A stretch of 64,000 nt of DNA from Sanguinoderma infundibulare (lineage: Eukaryota; Basidiomycota; Agaricomycetes; Polyporales; Polyporaceae): positions 310,001 through 374,000 of the forward strand of contig JAVLRN010000004.1 in NCBI GenBank assembly GCA_032821775.1. Direction: 5' to 3'. The position numbers and the translations under genes were made by a program. This document shows, in pieces, positions 11,050 through 20,939 of this stretch. Below the pieces are notes generated by a model, which saw only the letters and a list, made by a program, of their open reading frames with translations, had not been told where the DNA came from and searched no databases. Positions within the stretch are counted from its first letter, which is position 1; each line of letters starts with the position of its first letter.

Positions 11050-13561
11050 CAAACGTCCGGAGGCTGCGTTGCTTATGTCGGTTCACCAACGGCCTTGAAA
11101 GCCATGTTCGGGTTCACAGTCAGATGTAATTGCAGGGTGGGCGTCGGCCGCCGCTCGGATCAACCCCACCAGCTGTAACGAGGGCAAACGACGGGCGCTT
11201 GTGGTCCACGGTTCCTAGCTCTCGACCATCACCACCATCGTACGCACTCTCCCAACCCGATATACGACTCTTCGTGTCCACACTGTACTGCTGCAGAAGG
11301 AGCCCGCCGAATAGGCTCCAGGGTGTTCCAGTAAGCTCTCATACAGTGTTATGTGCACGATCGCCCGGAGACATGTCTCAAACCAGTCATCAGTCTTCAA
11401 ACTGAGCACAACCCTATCAGGCACATCCTGTCACTACAAGCCCACCGCACAGTGTCCACCACCATACGACACAGACTCACCAAATGTGAGTCTTAGTGGA
11501 AATACGTCCACCATTTGTGTTGATCGCTGCACCTCGAACAGAGAAAATGGAGCAAGCACTGCAAATCAACGACGTACTCCAGTTCATCTTGGCAGCCGCA
11601 TCATCCGACGGCGATCTTGGGCGGTGTGCCACTGTGTGCCGTACCTTCTCTGGACCGGCCCTCGATATCCTATGGCGAGCGCCGGGCGGCTGGAAACGCC
11701 TTTGGCATCTGCTCGCTCCGGAAGGCCTTTGGTGCCCGCCAGGCTTCCTCGAGGAAGAAGAGGAAGCATACCTCGACACCGTAAGTGGCAATCCATATTC
11801 ATTTCCATAGCACGGTCGTCCGCTCCGAGCATGGTAACGTTGACGTTAGTATTCGTGCCAGATCATCTCTGCCAAACTGTACATCGTGCGAGAGCGATGG
11901 GAGCGCTTCCTCTGGTACTCCCGTCGCGTACACAGCATACGCGGATGGCCGCATTCTACTCCGCCACACTGGAAGCTTATCCAAATCGTGACGGAGATGA
12001 ATGGTGGCAACCTCCCACTACCCGCTTTGGAACGGACCGCATGGATCGTTCCGGATTCATCTCCCCTCATTGGTGCCTTCGCGCCGTTGTCCTCTCTCCA
12101 CGTACGAAGGCTATCGCTCCAAATCTCATGGGAGCAGCACAATGTCGATGTGTTGTCGGAGTTGAACGCAACGCTGCCTTCCCTGCAGGAACTCGACTTC
12201 AATTACTACAATGCTGAGGCCGTGCTGGTGTCCTCAACGATGGCAAATGAGCTTCAAATCCATTTCCATCATCTCACAGCCTTGACCGTCTGGAAGATCA
12301 AGAGCTGCAGCATATTCCACGTCCTCGTCGCCAAGCACGGCTTGAGGGATCTCCTATTCTCGAAAACAGTCGAACTTGCCGACTCTCCAGTCCTGTCCAA
12401 CCCCATCATTTCTCCAACCCTTCGCACCCTTCGCCTCACGACCTCATGCTGGACCTTCGTGCCACTCTTTCGAGGTGTTCAGTTCCGATCTTTGCAGGAC
12501 ATCGATGTCGACCTCTACGGTTCAGGACCACTCTTTCTGGACGCCCTCAAAGCCATCGTGGCAGCTGTGTCTATCCCCGCCCTCTGGAGCCTGAGGTTGC
12601 ATCTTATGAGATGCATGGTCGAACCTCCGAGGACTTTCCTGGAGGCATTCCACCCCCTCCTCGCCTGTCGTTCCCTCCGTTCCATCACCCTAGAGTCCTC
12701 GTGGGAGGTCTCGGTCTCCGATGACGAGTTCATCAAGTTCCCGCAGGCATGGCCTGAACTCGCGTCTTTCGTCATGGAGATCCCGTCCACACCCAAACAT
12801 GGCTATCCGTCTTCCGCCGTCCTCCGTCACTTCCGTCGGTACTGTCCCAAGCTCGAGACGCTTGTCTGTCCGCTATCGATGGCCGGCGAGCACGGGCTCC
12901 CTCTGCTTCCCGGGAGCGCACCCACGCATCCACTCAAGATGTTCAACTTCAATGTGGTTAGACGTGGGAACCCTCAAGTGCTCATGCCAGACGAGGAGGC
13001 CCAGGCTTGAGAGGACGAGTTGCGGCGGCTGTTTCCGTGCGCTCGGAGGGAGAGGATAAAGCGAGGATTATTCTGATTATGGGGATTACGCTGACCACTC
13101 GGACTAACACGAAGCATCCTTGAACAATGTTGTCGGTGTTTAGCTTCGCGATCACGGCTCTGCCTCGAGTCGATTCTATATAGTAATAGTCGAACGCTTT
13201 CGTGCCACACGTGGCGAGCGGAACTACCCTCCACTGTGGCAGCGCCTACGGTCGGGAGGCCGCATATCGATAAGTACTACGAGTCGAACCTTGACCATTA
13301 CCGCATGCCACCGTCCACGGTCCCGCCACTGGCAATGACTTCAACAGATTGGGACTTGCACTCGCCAAGTTCATCACTCCTCTCGCTTCCCTCGGAGATA
13401 CAAATCGCCGTTCTCTTGAAGCTCGACATAGCAGATCTCGTCGCTTGCCGCAACGTACGATGCTTGATCTCAGGTCCTCAACGCGTCTCACAGTCTCCGT
13501 CAATCAGGTCTGTCGCCAACTACGGGACGTCGTTGAGGCTCCTGTTCTGGAGTTGAAGCGG
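11050..13561 (+). repeat. Left arm of a ~2.5 kb inverted duplication
   Basis: This arm is repeated in reverse orientation at 17402-19905. It contains an F-box/LRR gene with its upstream flank and the first exon and a half of an F-box/propeller copy. Similarity starts near GTCCGGAGGCTGCGTTGCTT and ends within the word GAGTTGAAGCG. The arms differ by scattered substitutions and small indels, so the duplication is not brand new. The 3.8-kb spacer holds copy E and a mannosidase fragment. Confidence 0.85.
11547..13010 (+). CDS. F-box/LRR-like protein, left-arm copy with premature stop
   Basis: Two exons (11547-11780 and 11862-13010) encode 460 residues. The N terminus MEQALQINDVLQFILAA and the following CATVCRTFSGPALDILWR are a typical Agaricomycete F-box. 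The remainder has leucine-rich-repeat-like spacing (LSSLHVRRLSLQI, TLPSLQELDF, SPTLRTLRL, CPKLETLVC). The role would be substrate recognition for an SCF-type ubiquitin ligase; this is inferred from the fold and no substrate is known. Compared with the inverted copy at 17882-19417, a TGG codon has become TGA at 13008, removing the last 26 residues (an acidic then basic tail). A 3-residue indel also separates them near residue 155. The alternative upstream ATG at 11496 is less likely because the F-box motif begins at the chosen Met in both copies. Confidence 0.85.
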
Positions 13562-13603
13562 GAGCTGAGCTATGCATCTACGCTCGACACACCGTCGGAC
13601 TAG
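13335..13603 (+). pseudogene. Truncated F-box/propeller copy (N-terminal remnant)
   Basis: Exon 1 (13335-13454) and part of exon 2 (13508-13603) match the family start: MTSTDWDLHS, then LPSEIQIAVLLKLDIADLVA and VCRQLRDVVEAPVLELKREL. The family exon 2 normally runs for about 420 nt; here it ends in a stop after 31 codons, and homology is lost at about 13590. The result would be a 71-residue F-box-only peptide. It might still be expressed as a short decoy for Skp1, but nothing in the sequence shows this. The same remnant appears inverted at 17402-17626. Confidence 0.75.
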
Positions 13604-14117
13604 TTACCAGCAACCGTGCCAAACGCTGCGGGATGGGAGTGTGCTGGTCTTGCACCACGCAAATGGCTAGTTAAGGTACATTACATTTGCATCGCGTACA
13701 CACATCCTGCCATAAAAGAGTCCTCGAAACGCGCTCCCTCAACACCGCGCGGGTTGCTCTTCTGATACCCGGAGCAGCACAACGCACCCTTTTCGGCCCG
13801 TCCGTTCCGACATCCCCAGGACGAACGCAAAGGTTTCCCTTCGAGTATCATGGCTCTAAGCGAATGCTGCAGAAGAGAGCTCCTTTCTCAACTCTGCCTT
13901 CCCACACGCGTGTTCGACGAGAAATTCTAAATTTCGTTTTCAAGACTGCGTGGGGAGGAGACTGCTCAAGCCCTCAAGCTCAAGCTTCAACTTGGTGGGC
14001 GTGCGTTCATATGTACAACACGTGGCGAACCGTCGCGAACGGCGGCGCCTGTTGGAAGCAATCGATACGTATACTGCTCACCACCTCGTACGCCCAACTC
14101 CCCCACTCTCCCTCGCA
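13604..14117. other. Intergenic, no recognised gene
   Basis: Spacer between the truncated remnant and copy E. A 144-codon open frame (13687-14121) overlaps the start of copy E and shows no motif, so I treat it as chance. It probably includes the promoter of copy E. Confidence 0.45.
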
Positions 14118-15966
14118 ATGAAATCCACAGATCATGGCTCACGCTCAGCTTCAACACTCCTCTCGCTTCCCGCCGAGCTGCAGGCCGCCGTACTCTCAAA
14201 GCTCGATGTGGCAGATCTCGTGGGATGCCGCCAGGTATGATACGTCTCTCGGACCCTCGTCGCCTCTGCGTTGTGTAACGGCATCTGTTAATCAGGTCTG
14301 CCGTCAACTGCGGGACATCGCCGATGCTCCTGTTCTGGAGCTGAAGCGCGAGCTCAGTTATGCATCCATGGTTGAAGGACCCGTCGAAAGCAACGGCGCA
14401 TCTGTGTCGGAACGCCTGGACGCGCTCCGCGCGTACCAATCAGCATGGCGCACGTCCTTCCTGACCCCCGACGGCACGCCTTGCTTGGTTCACCATTCCC
14501 CGCGCCAGTCTGTCAACTTCAGCGGAGGTTTCTTTGTGACTAGATTGGGGCTCGACAATGACCTCGAGCTGTTCCGTCCAGCATCGACCATCAGAGGCGT
14601 CAAGGAGGAAAAGCGTATGTGCAGCTTGCGCTCATTGCAGCTTGTTGTCCACAGTGTTACTGTGGACACTTCGCAGGATCTCCTCTTAGTACAAGGACAA
14701 CCGACTGGTGGTCTGCCGCAGTGCGTGTCAACGGTCCCTTACTACACGCTCAAGGGCTAATCTATTTGCCCAGAGCTGCTGAATGCCATGTTCTGTCTTT
14801 GTCTGCCGAGGCTGCAACACATCATCCCGCAAGTCAGCAGCCTGTTTTTGTTGTCGACGATAGGACTCCATTGCTAGTGCAAGGCGACCTGATTGGCTCA
14901 CGCTCCTTATACCGGACGTTGGAAATTTGGAACTGGAAGACTGGTGCGATGGTCTACCACCACGTGGGTACTCTCTATTTTGGCAAAATGCATGCTATTC
15001 ACATCATGTCTAGCAATATAAGGATGTGGATCGGAATTCGCAGTTCCGCTTTCTGGACGACAGACACGTCCTCTTCTTCACATCCGACGGCATAGTCGTC
15101 TGTGAAATCGACCCATCGCTTCCCATCGCGGATCCTCTTTCTCCTCATGACGAACAATACCCTGCTCGATCCATCCTTGTCCTTCGCTTGCCGCCCCTCA
15201 GAGAGGACGGGGTGCTTGTCCCACTCGGCATCGAATCGCGCGTCCCTTCGCGCTGCCTCCACGACGCTCCACTTTTCCATCACGACTCAGTCTCAACAGT
15301 CTTCGCGATGTCATACTTAGTGCGACACCCCGAACTCTGCATATCCCAACGTTTCCTCCTTCTCGTGCCGTTCGCCACGTTCGCCAGCCACCTCCTGTCA
15401 CTCGGACCGCGTGGCACGCATCCTCACGTCGTCGACTGGGCGGAATGGGGTCCCAGTGGAACGCGGCTCGTGCCTCACAGATATCGGGACTATGGCATCT
15501 CCGCATTCGGGCCCAAGTGCGCCCTGTTCTGGCCTGGCGATCCGGGTCCCACCCAACCTGAGCGCTACACCGTCTTCGTGCTTGAAGTCCACTCGTGTGC
15601 AAAGTCCAGGCAGGGCCCGGACGACCCTGACGTCCTCGCGGCACGAGAGTTATTTGACCTGGACGAGGTCATCGCTTGGCCCGAGTCGAAGGGATTGGAT
15701 GGCGGGATGCCGATTCGGACGAGCCTGCCGGTCAGCGTGACGTGCATTCCGGTGGACTACAGGTTTCGTACGGACGACGGTGTATCCCCGGAGTGGTTCG
15801 TGCTGACGGACGACGGCGTCGCTTTCTTCGTGAGCTGCTGTCCTTCCTGGTTTGAATGCGGGCGAGCGGAAGGCAACCTACTGAATCTGACGATTCTGCG
15901 CGTTGCCGCTCTTTCTAGACATCCGGCCATAGGCCACCCTATCCCGTTTTGACGTGCTTTCTTTGA
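14118..15966 (+). CDS. F-box/beta-propeller-like protein (copy E, complete)
   Basis: Five exons (14118-14234, 14296-14720, 14774-14963, 15014-15829, 15919-15966) give about 531 residues. The start at 14118 yields MKSTDHGSRS, then the F-box-like LPAELQAAVLSKLDVADLVG and VCRQLRD. The blade motif is LEIWNWKTGAMVY. Later blocks are FRFLDDRHVLFF, CEIDPSLP, DWAEWGPSGTR and SAFGPKCALFW. The C terminus is YPVLTCFL. The acceptor before exon 4 is ambiguous: two in-frame AGs lie 9 nt apart, and I prefer the first (ag at 15012-15013) because it restores the conserved Q/R-Y dipeptide. The gene lies in the spacer of the inverted duplication and is closest to copy C by eye. No inactivating lesion was seen. 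Confidence 0.85.
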
Positions 15967-16559
15967 GCACGTTCGATATTCGACAGGACTTCGGGGTGGC
16001 ATCGTGATGCGTTTTATGTACGACCAGCACTTCGGATCGCCGGCAGGAGGTCAGACCGTCGGACCCGTTCGAACATTCCGCATGTACATCGATAGCGACG
16101 ACGATACACCGGTCGCGTCCGAATGATCATGAGTTCGACGGGCAGTAGCACTCTCACTGTCCGAGATATCATTGAATACAGACGTACATCCGGCGCAGCG
16201 GGCTATGCTGTCCCGTGGCTCTCCGAGCTCTCGTCCTCCTCTCCCAATCGCTGTGCATTCAGGTGATGTCATCCCCGCTGTTCCACAGATCATCGATATA
16301 CACATGGCGTTCTTTTGAGGGAAGATCGTCAGCATGGCACAAGGCGACCAAGTCGAGGAACTCCAAGAAGACACAGTTGTCCGCCGATATCGAAACAGTC
16401 CACCACGGTCTTGTACACCACGGCCGTCCCTTCGCCTTCGAAACTTTGATGCTATCGAGGTTCGGACAAGCTCAAGGCGGGTCCGGGTCAGTCCGAGTCG
16501 CGCCAGAAGAGGCGGCATGCAGCTACCACCCCATCGGTAGTTCGAACACAGTATTTTTC
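15967..16559. other. 3' flank of copy E, no gene seen
   Basis: Contains the segment 16106-16190 shared with the 3' flank of copy C (about 6628-6692). No supported coding sequence. The next recognisable sequence is the 3' flank of mannosidase fragment 2. Confidence 0.45.
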
Positions 16560-17380
16560 ACAGCCCAAAAACATACAAAGAAATTTGTCCAGCCGTCCAG
16601 CATCATCGTACAGCAAGAAAGGGTTCTTAAGCTCAAAGTTCGAAGTTCAAAGGGCTCGTCTCTTAGGCTAGGACCCGCTTCTCCACCGTCACCCAGCTTC
16701 CCCTCTGCGGGGCCACACTATTGACTGTTGAACCGAACACCTTTCGTCAGCCGTCAGGCCCAAGGACCGTAATTTGTCATTGAAAAGGCCGTGTACCTCT
16801 TCGGGCCCAGCAGAAGCTTGACGGTCCTGACCTCGAACCCGTGGAACTTGAACTTCACGATCGAGTAGCTGTCCTCCGCCTGGTACACGCTCGGCTCCTC
16901 GAGCTCGTCCTCCAGCAGGTTCGTCACGACCACTTTGACGACAAATGGGTGGTCTGCGAGCTTAGCTTGACGGCGCCGTGGCCGCCGAAGGTTTCGCACA
17001 GGCGGAGGACGACGGGCGGCGACTGGTGCTTGTGGAAGTCGTCGTCCTGGTTCGGTGAGCCCTCGAGGAGGAACCCCGGCTTCGTCTTCAACAGTGGTGC
17101 CTCCTTGGTGTCCTCGAAGAGTCGTACTGAAATGCAGTGAGATCACACCCAGAGAGGCACGAGAAGACAGAGCTTACCATAGAGCGGCGAGTTGAACACG
17201 ATCGCAGCGATGGGGACATCCGGATCAAAAAAGGAACCCAAGTGTGGCATAGCCGCCCACGCGAACTCGTGCCTCCCTTGGTGGTGCTCGGCATGGGGCG
17301 CAGTAGGCGCACGAAGAACGAGATACGGAGGGACGTTTCCGAGACAGAAGAACCCATACTTCGGACCTCAGCGTACTAGT
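16560..17380 (-). pseudogene. GH38 alpha-mannosidase fragment 2
   Basis: On the minus strand this matches the last three exons and 3' flank of the intact mannosidase. It carries the exon with GNV.RIS, HEFAW and MPHLGSF (about 17350-17175), the intron after it, the exon with [16 protein letters not shown] and EDSYSIVK (about 17110-16775), and the last exon with SWVTVEK (about 16720-16690), then 3' flank to about 16560. Frameshifts and a small deletion break the coding frame. Introns are kept, which points to DNA duplication. Its 5' edge abuts the inner end of the right inverted-repeat arm (17381-17402), so that junction is a rearrangement breakpoint. Confidence 0.85.
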
Positions 17381-17401
17381 GGCCATAGTACGAACATCGT
17401 C

Positions 17402-17626
17402 GCTTCAACTCCAGAACAGGAGCCTCAGCGACGTCCCGTAGTTGGCGACAGACCTGATTAACGAATACTGTGAGACGCGTTGAGGACCTGAGATCAAGTA
17501 TCGTACGTTGCGGCAAGCGACGAGATCTGCTATGTCGAGCTTCAAGAGAACGGCTGTTTGTAGCTCCGAGGGAAGCGAGAGGAGTGATGAACTTGGCGAG
17601 TGCAAGTCCCAATCTGTTGAAGTCAT
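17402..17626 (-). pseudogene. Truncated F-box/propeller copy (inverted twin)
   Basis: Exon 1 (17626-17507) encodes MTSTDWDLHS and LPSELQTAVLLKLDIADLVA. Exon 2 starts at 17453 with VCRQLRDVAEAPVLELKR and then loses homology at the breakpoint, 8 codons earlier than the left-arm twin. It is non-functional as a full family member. Confidence 0.75.
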
Positions 17627-17881
17627 TGCCAGTGGCGGGACCGTAGACGGTGACATGCGGTAACGGTCGAGGTTCGACTCGTACTTATCGATATGCGGCC
17701 TCCCGACCGTAGGCGCTGCCACAGTGGAGGGTAGTTCCGATCGCCACGTGTGGCACGAAAGCGTTCGACTATTACTATATAGAATCGACTCGAGGCAGAG
17801 TCGTGACCGCGAAGCTAAACACCGACAACATTGTTCAAGGACGCTTCGTGTTAGTCCGAGTGGTCAGCGTAATCCCTATAG

Positions 17882-19417
17882 TCAGAATAATCCTCGCTTT
17901 ATCCTCTCCCTCCGAGCGCACGGAAACAGCCGCCGCAACTCGTCCTCCCAAGCCTGGGCCTCCTCGTCTGGCATGAGCACTTGAGGGTTCCCACGTCTAA
18001 CCACATTGAAGTTGAACATCTTAAGTGGATGCGTGGGTGCGCTCCCGGGAAGCAGAGGGAGCCCGCGCTCGCCGGCCATCGATAGCGGACAGACGAGCGT
18101 CTCGAGCTTGGGACAGTACCGACGGAAGTGACGGAGGACGGCGGAGGACGGATAGCCGTGATTGGGTGTGGATGGGATCTCCATGACGAAAGACGCGAGT
18201 TCAGGCCATGCCTGCGGGAACTTGATGAACTCGTCATCGGAGACCGAGACCTCCCACGAGGACTCGAGGGTGATGGAATGGAGGGAACGACAGGCGAGGA
18301 GGGGGTGGAATGCCTCCAGGAAAGTCCTCGGAGGTTCGTCTATCCCCTGTATAAGATTCAACCTCAGGCTCCAGAGAGCGGGGATAGACACAGCTGCCAC
18401 GATGGCTTCTATGGCGTCCAGAAAGAGCGGCGCCGAGCCGTAGAGGTCGACATCGATATCCTGCAAAGATCGGAACTGAACACCTCGAAAGAGTGGCACG
18501 AAAATCCAGCATGAAGTCCTGATGCGAAGGGTGCGAAGGGTTGGAGAAATGACGGGGGTGGACAGGACTGGAGAGTCGGCAAGTTCGACTGTTATCCTGA
18601 ATAGGAGATCTCTCAAGCCGTGCTTGCCGACGAGGACGTGGAATACGTCGCAGCTGGTGATCTCCCAGGCGGTCAACGCTGTGAGATGATCGAAATGGAT
18701 TTGAAGCTCCTTCGCCATCGTTGAGGACACTGGCACGGCCGAATCATCGTAGTAATCGAAGTCGAGTCCCTGCAGGGAAGGCAGCGTTGCGTTCAACTCC
18801 GACAACACATCGGCATTGCGCTGCTCCCCGAGGTCCGTTGAGATTTGGAGCGATAGCCTTTGCACGTGGAGAGAAGACAACGGCGCGAAGGCACCAATGG
18901 GGGGAGATGAATCCGGAACGATCCATGCGGTCTGTTCCAAAGCGGGTAGTGGGAGGTTGCCGCCATTCATCTCCGTCACGATTTGGATAAGCTTCCACTG
19001 GGGCCCGGTAGGATGCGGCCATCCGCGTATGCTGTGTACGCGACGGGAGTACCAGAGGAAGCGCTCCCATCGCTCTCGCACGGTGTACAGTTTGGCAGAG
19101 ATGATCTGGCGAGAATAACGTCAACGTTACCATGCTCGGAGCTGACGACCGTGCTATGGAAATGAATATGGATTGCCACTTACGGTGTCGAGGTATGCTT
19201 CCTCTTCTTCCTCGAGGACGCCAGGCGGGCACCGAAGGCCTTCCGGAGCGAGCAGATGCCAAAGGCGTTTCCAGCTGTCCAGCGCTCGCCATAGGACATC
19301 GAGGGCCGGTCCAGAGAAGGTACGACACACAGTGGCACACCGCCCGATATCGCCGTCGGATGGTGCGGCTGCCAAGATGAGCCGGAGTACGTCGTTGATT
19401 TGCAGTGCTCGCTCCAT
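17882..19417 (-). CDS. F-box/LRR-like protein, right-arm copy (full length)
   Basis: Two exons (19417-19184 and 19105-17882) separated by a 78-nt intron encode 485 residues. The N-terminal F-box is MERALQINDVLRLILAA, followed by CATVCRTFSGPALDVLWR. LRR-like segments follow (LSSLHVQRLSLQI, TLPSLQGLDFDY, SPTLRTLRI, CPKLETLVCPLS), then a basic tail ending RRERIKRGLF. It differs from the left-arm copy by substitutions, one 3-residue indel and the missing premature stop, so it is probably the functional or ancestral version. The likely role, SCF substrate recognition, is inferred from the family. The inverted near-identical copy means its mRNA could pair with an antisense read-through transcript of the other arm. 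Confidence 0.85.
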
Positions 19418-19905
19418 TTTCTCTGTTTGAGGTGCAGCAGTCAACACAAATGACGGACGTATTTCCACAAAGACTGACATCTGGTGGATCTATGTCGTAT
19501 GCTGGCGGACACTGTGCGATGGGCTTGTGGTGACAGGATGCGTCTGATATGGTTGTGCTCAGCTTGAAGACTGGTAACTGGTTTGAGACATGTCTCCGGG
19601 CGATCGCGCACATAACACTGTATGAGAGCTTACGGCGACACCGCTATGCAGCAGTAAAGTGTGGACACGAAGAGTCGTATATCGGGTTGGGGGAGTGCGT
19701 ACGATGGTGGTGATGGTCGAGAGCTGAGAAACCGTGTGGACCACAAGCGCCCGTCGTTTCCCCTGACCGCAGCTGGTTGCATTGATCCGAGCGGCCGCCG
19801 ACGCCCACCCTGCAATTACATCCGACTGTCTTCCCAGACACAGTGGCTTTCAAGGCCGTTGCTGAACGGCCCGCATAAGCAACGCAGCCTCCGGACGTAT
19901 ACGCC

Positions 19906-20266
19906 CACACATGGGAATGTTCTCCTCAGACTCGATGTTTGCGAGGGCATCCAATCCACAGCGAGCTACGCCGGCTACGGGAACGGGATGAATCCGTCAT
20001 CGGAGAGACGGAGGGAACGACAGACGAAGAGGGCCTCAAAGTCGTCGGACGGTCACCGCTGTCCGACATCTCCCCTCCGCCGCCTTACCAATCTTCCAGA
20101 CATGTCCCTATGCACGCATCCCACACAGAACGTAGTTTTCGAACTTCCATCACAATCATTACCAGTGGAGAGCCTACGTCGTACATCGTCATGAACACAT
20201 CTCTCGTAAGGTCATCTCGTCAAAAGCCAGCAAAAAGGAATCGCGCCACAACCTCCCTCGAACCGT
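19906..20266. other. 3' flank of the DPBB gene
   Basis: Bases about 20090-20190 resemble 1290-1400, and about 20205-20266 resemble 48190-48250. Both of those lie beside DPBB fragments, so this flank travelled with the gene. No coding sequence was recognised. Confidence 0.5.
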
Positions 20267-20782
20267 TTACTGGAGGGTCCAGGTGATGCCGTGGAGGCGG
20301 CCGACGTCGAGCGAGGCGAGCTGCTGGAACGCGGTCGGGGAGAGGTCGACGCTGCCGACCGCGCAGCCGGGGCAGGAGTCCGCGACGGTGACGGACACGG
20401 TCTTGCCGTCGGGGCCGGTCACGACCATGTTGCGGCCGCACATCGGGTTCCTGCACGCGGTTGTTAGCATGAGTACGGTGCGAGGACGGAAGGAGGGGGA
20501 AGACGCACGCATTAGGGTTGGCGGTCGCGCCGGGGAAGGAGTTGAAGGTCGCGATGTCGACGGCGACGATGAAGTCCGCCTCGGTGTTGGTGAAGCCACA
20601 CGCGCCAAGGCCGGGGGTGTAGAAGGTAGCTGGAGACGGGCGAGGCGGATCCATCAGTACTTTTCTTCACATGGATGGCTTAGGCCTGGGAGAGGGCGCG
20701 TACCATCACCACCCGTCAGGGTCTGGGTGAAGCCAGCGGTGGCGGCGGAGAGGACGGCGAGGACGACGGCGGAGAAGCGCAT
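20267..20782 (-). CDS. Small secreted RlpA-like double-psi beta-barrel (DPBB) protein
   Basis: Three exons (20782-20704, 20629-20509, 20450-20267) encode 127 residues. The first ~19 residues (MRFSAVVLAVLSAATAGFTQ) form a clear signal peptide. The mature part has the DPBB/barwin-like pattern: TFYTPGLGACGFTN, VDIATFNSF, NPMCGRNMVVTG, VADSCPGCAVGSVDLSPTAF and GRLHGITWTL, with four to six cysteines suited to disulfides. The short length without a carbohydrate-binding domain fits the small fungal expansin-like/RlpA-like group, which is secreted and often linked to wall loosening, plant interaction or protease inhibition. The exact role cannot be read from sequence. The intact copy is single here, with two broken copies at 1290-1560 and 48205-48405. 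Confidence 0.88.
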
Positions 20783-20930
20783 TTTGCTTGGAGTGCAGGA
20801 AAGGTGACGAGAAGAGAAACGAAAGAGAGGGTGTGTACGAGTGAAGGAGAGGCACCGGGCCTGAAAGCTGTTGGGATGGAAGAGCGAAGGTGAGTTGCAA
20901 ACTGAGGAATCTGTCCTGCTGGTGGACGGC

Positions 20931-20939
20931 CTTATATAC
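20931..20939 (-). promoter_or_regulatory. TATA box of the DPBB gene
   Basis: The minus-strand word GGTATATAAG lies about 150 bp upstream of the start codon and is followed by a pyrimidine-containing 5' leader. This spacing and sequence fit a strong regulated Pol II core promoter, as expected for a small secreted protein. Confidence 0.55.

Larger units (their letters stand above)
17402..19905 (-). repeat. Right arm of the ~2.5 kb inverted duplication
   Basis: Reverse-oriented counterpart of 11050-13561. The outer edge is at about 19905 (reverse complement of GTCCGGAGGCTGCG) and the inner edge is in CGCTTCAACTC near 17402, where the sequence switches to mannosidase fragment 2. The order within the arm is identical: upstream flank, F-box/LRR gene, truncated F-box/propeller remnant. 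Confidence 0.85.
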
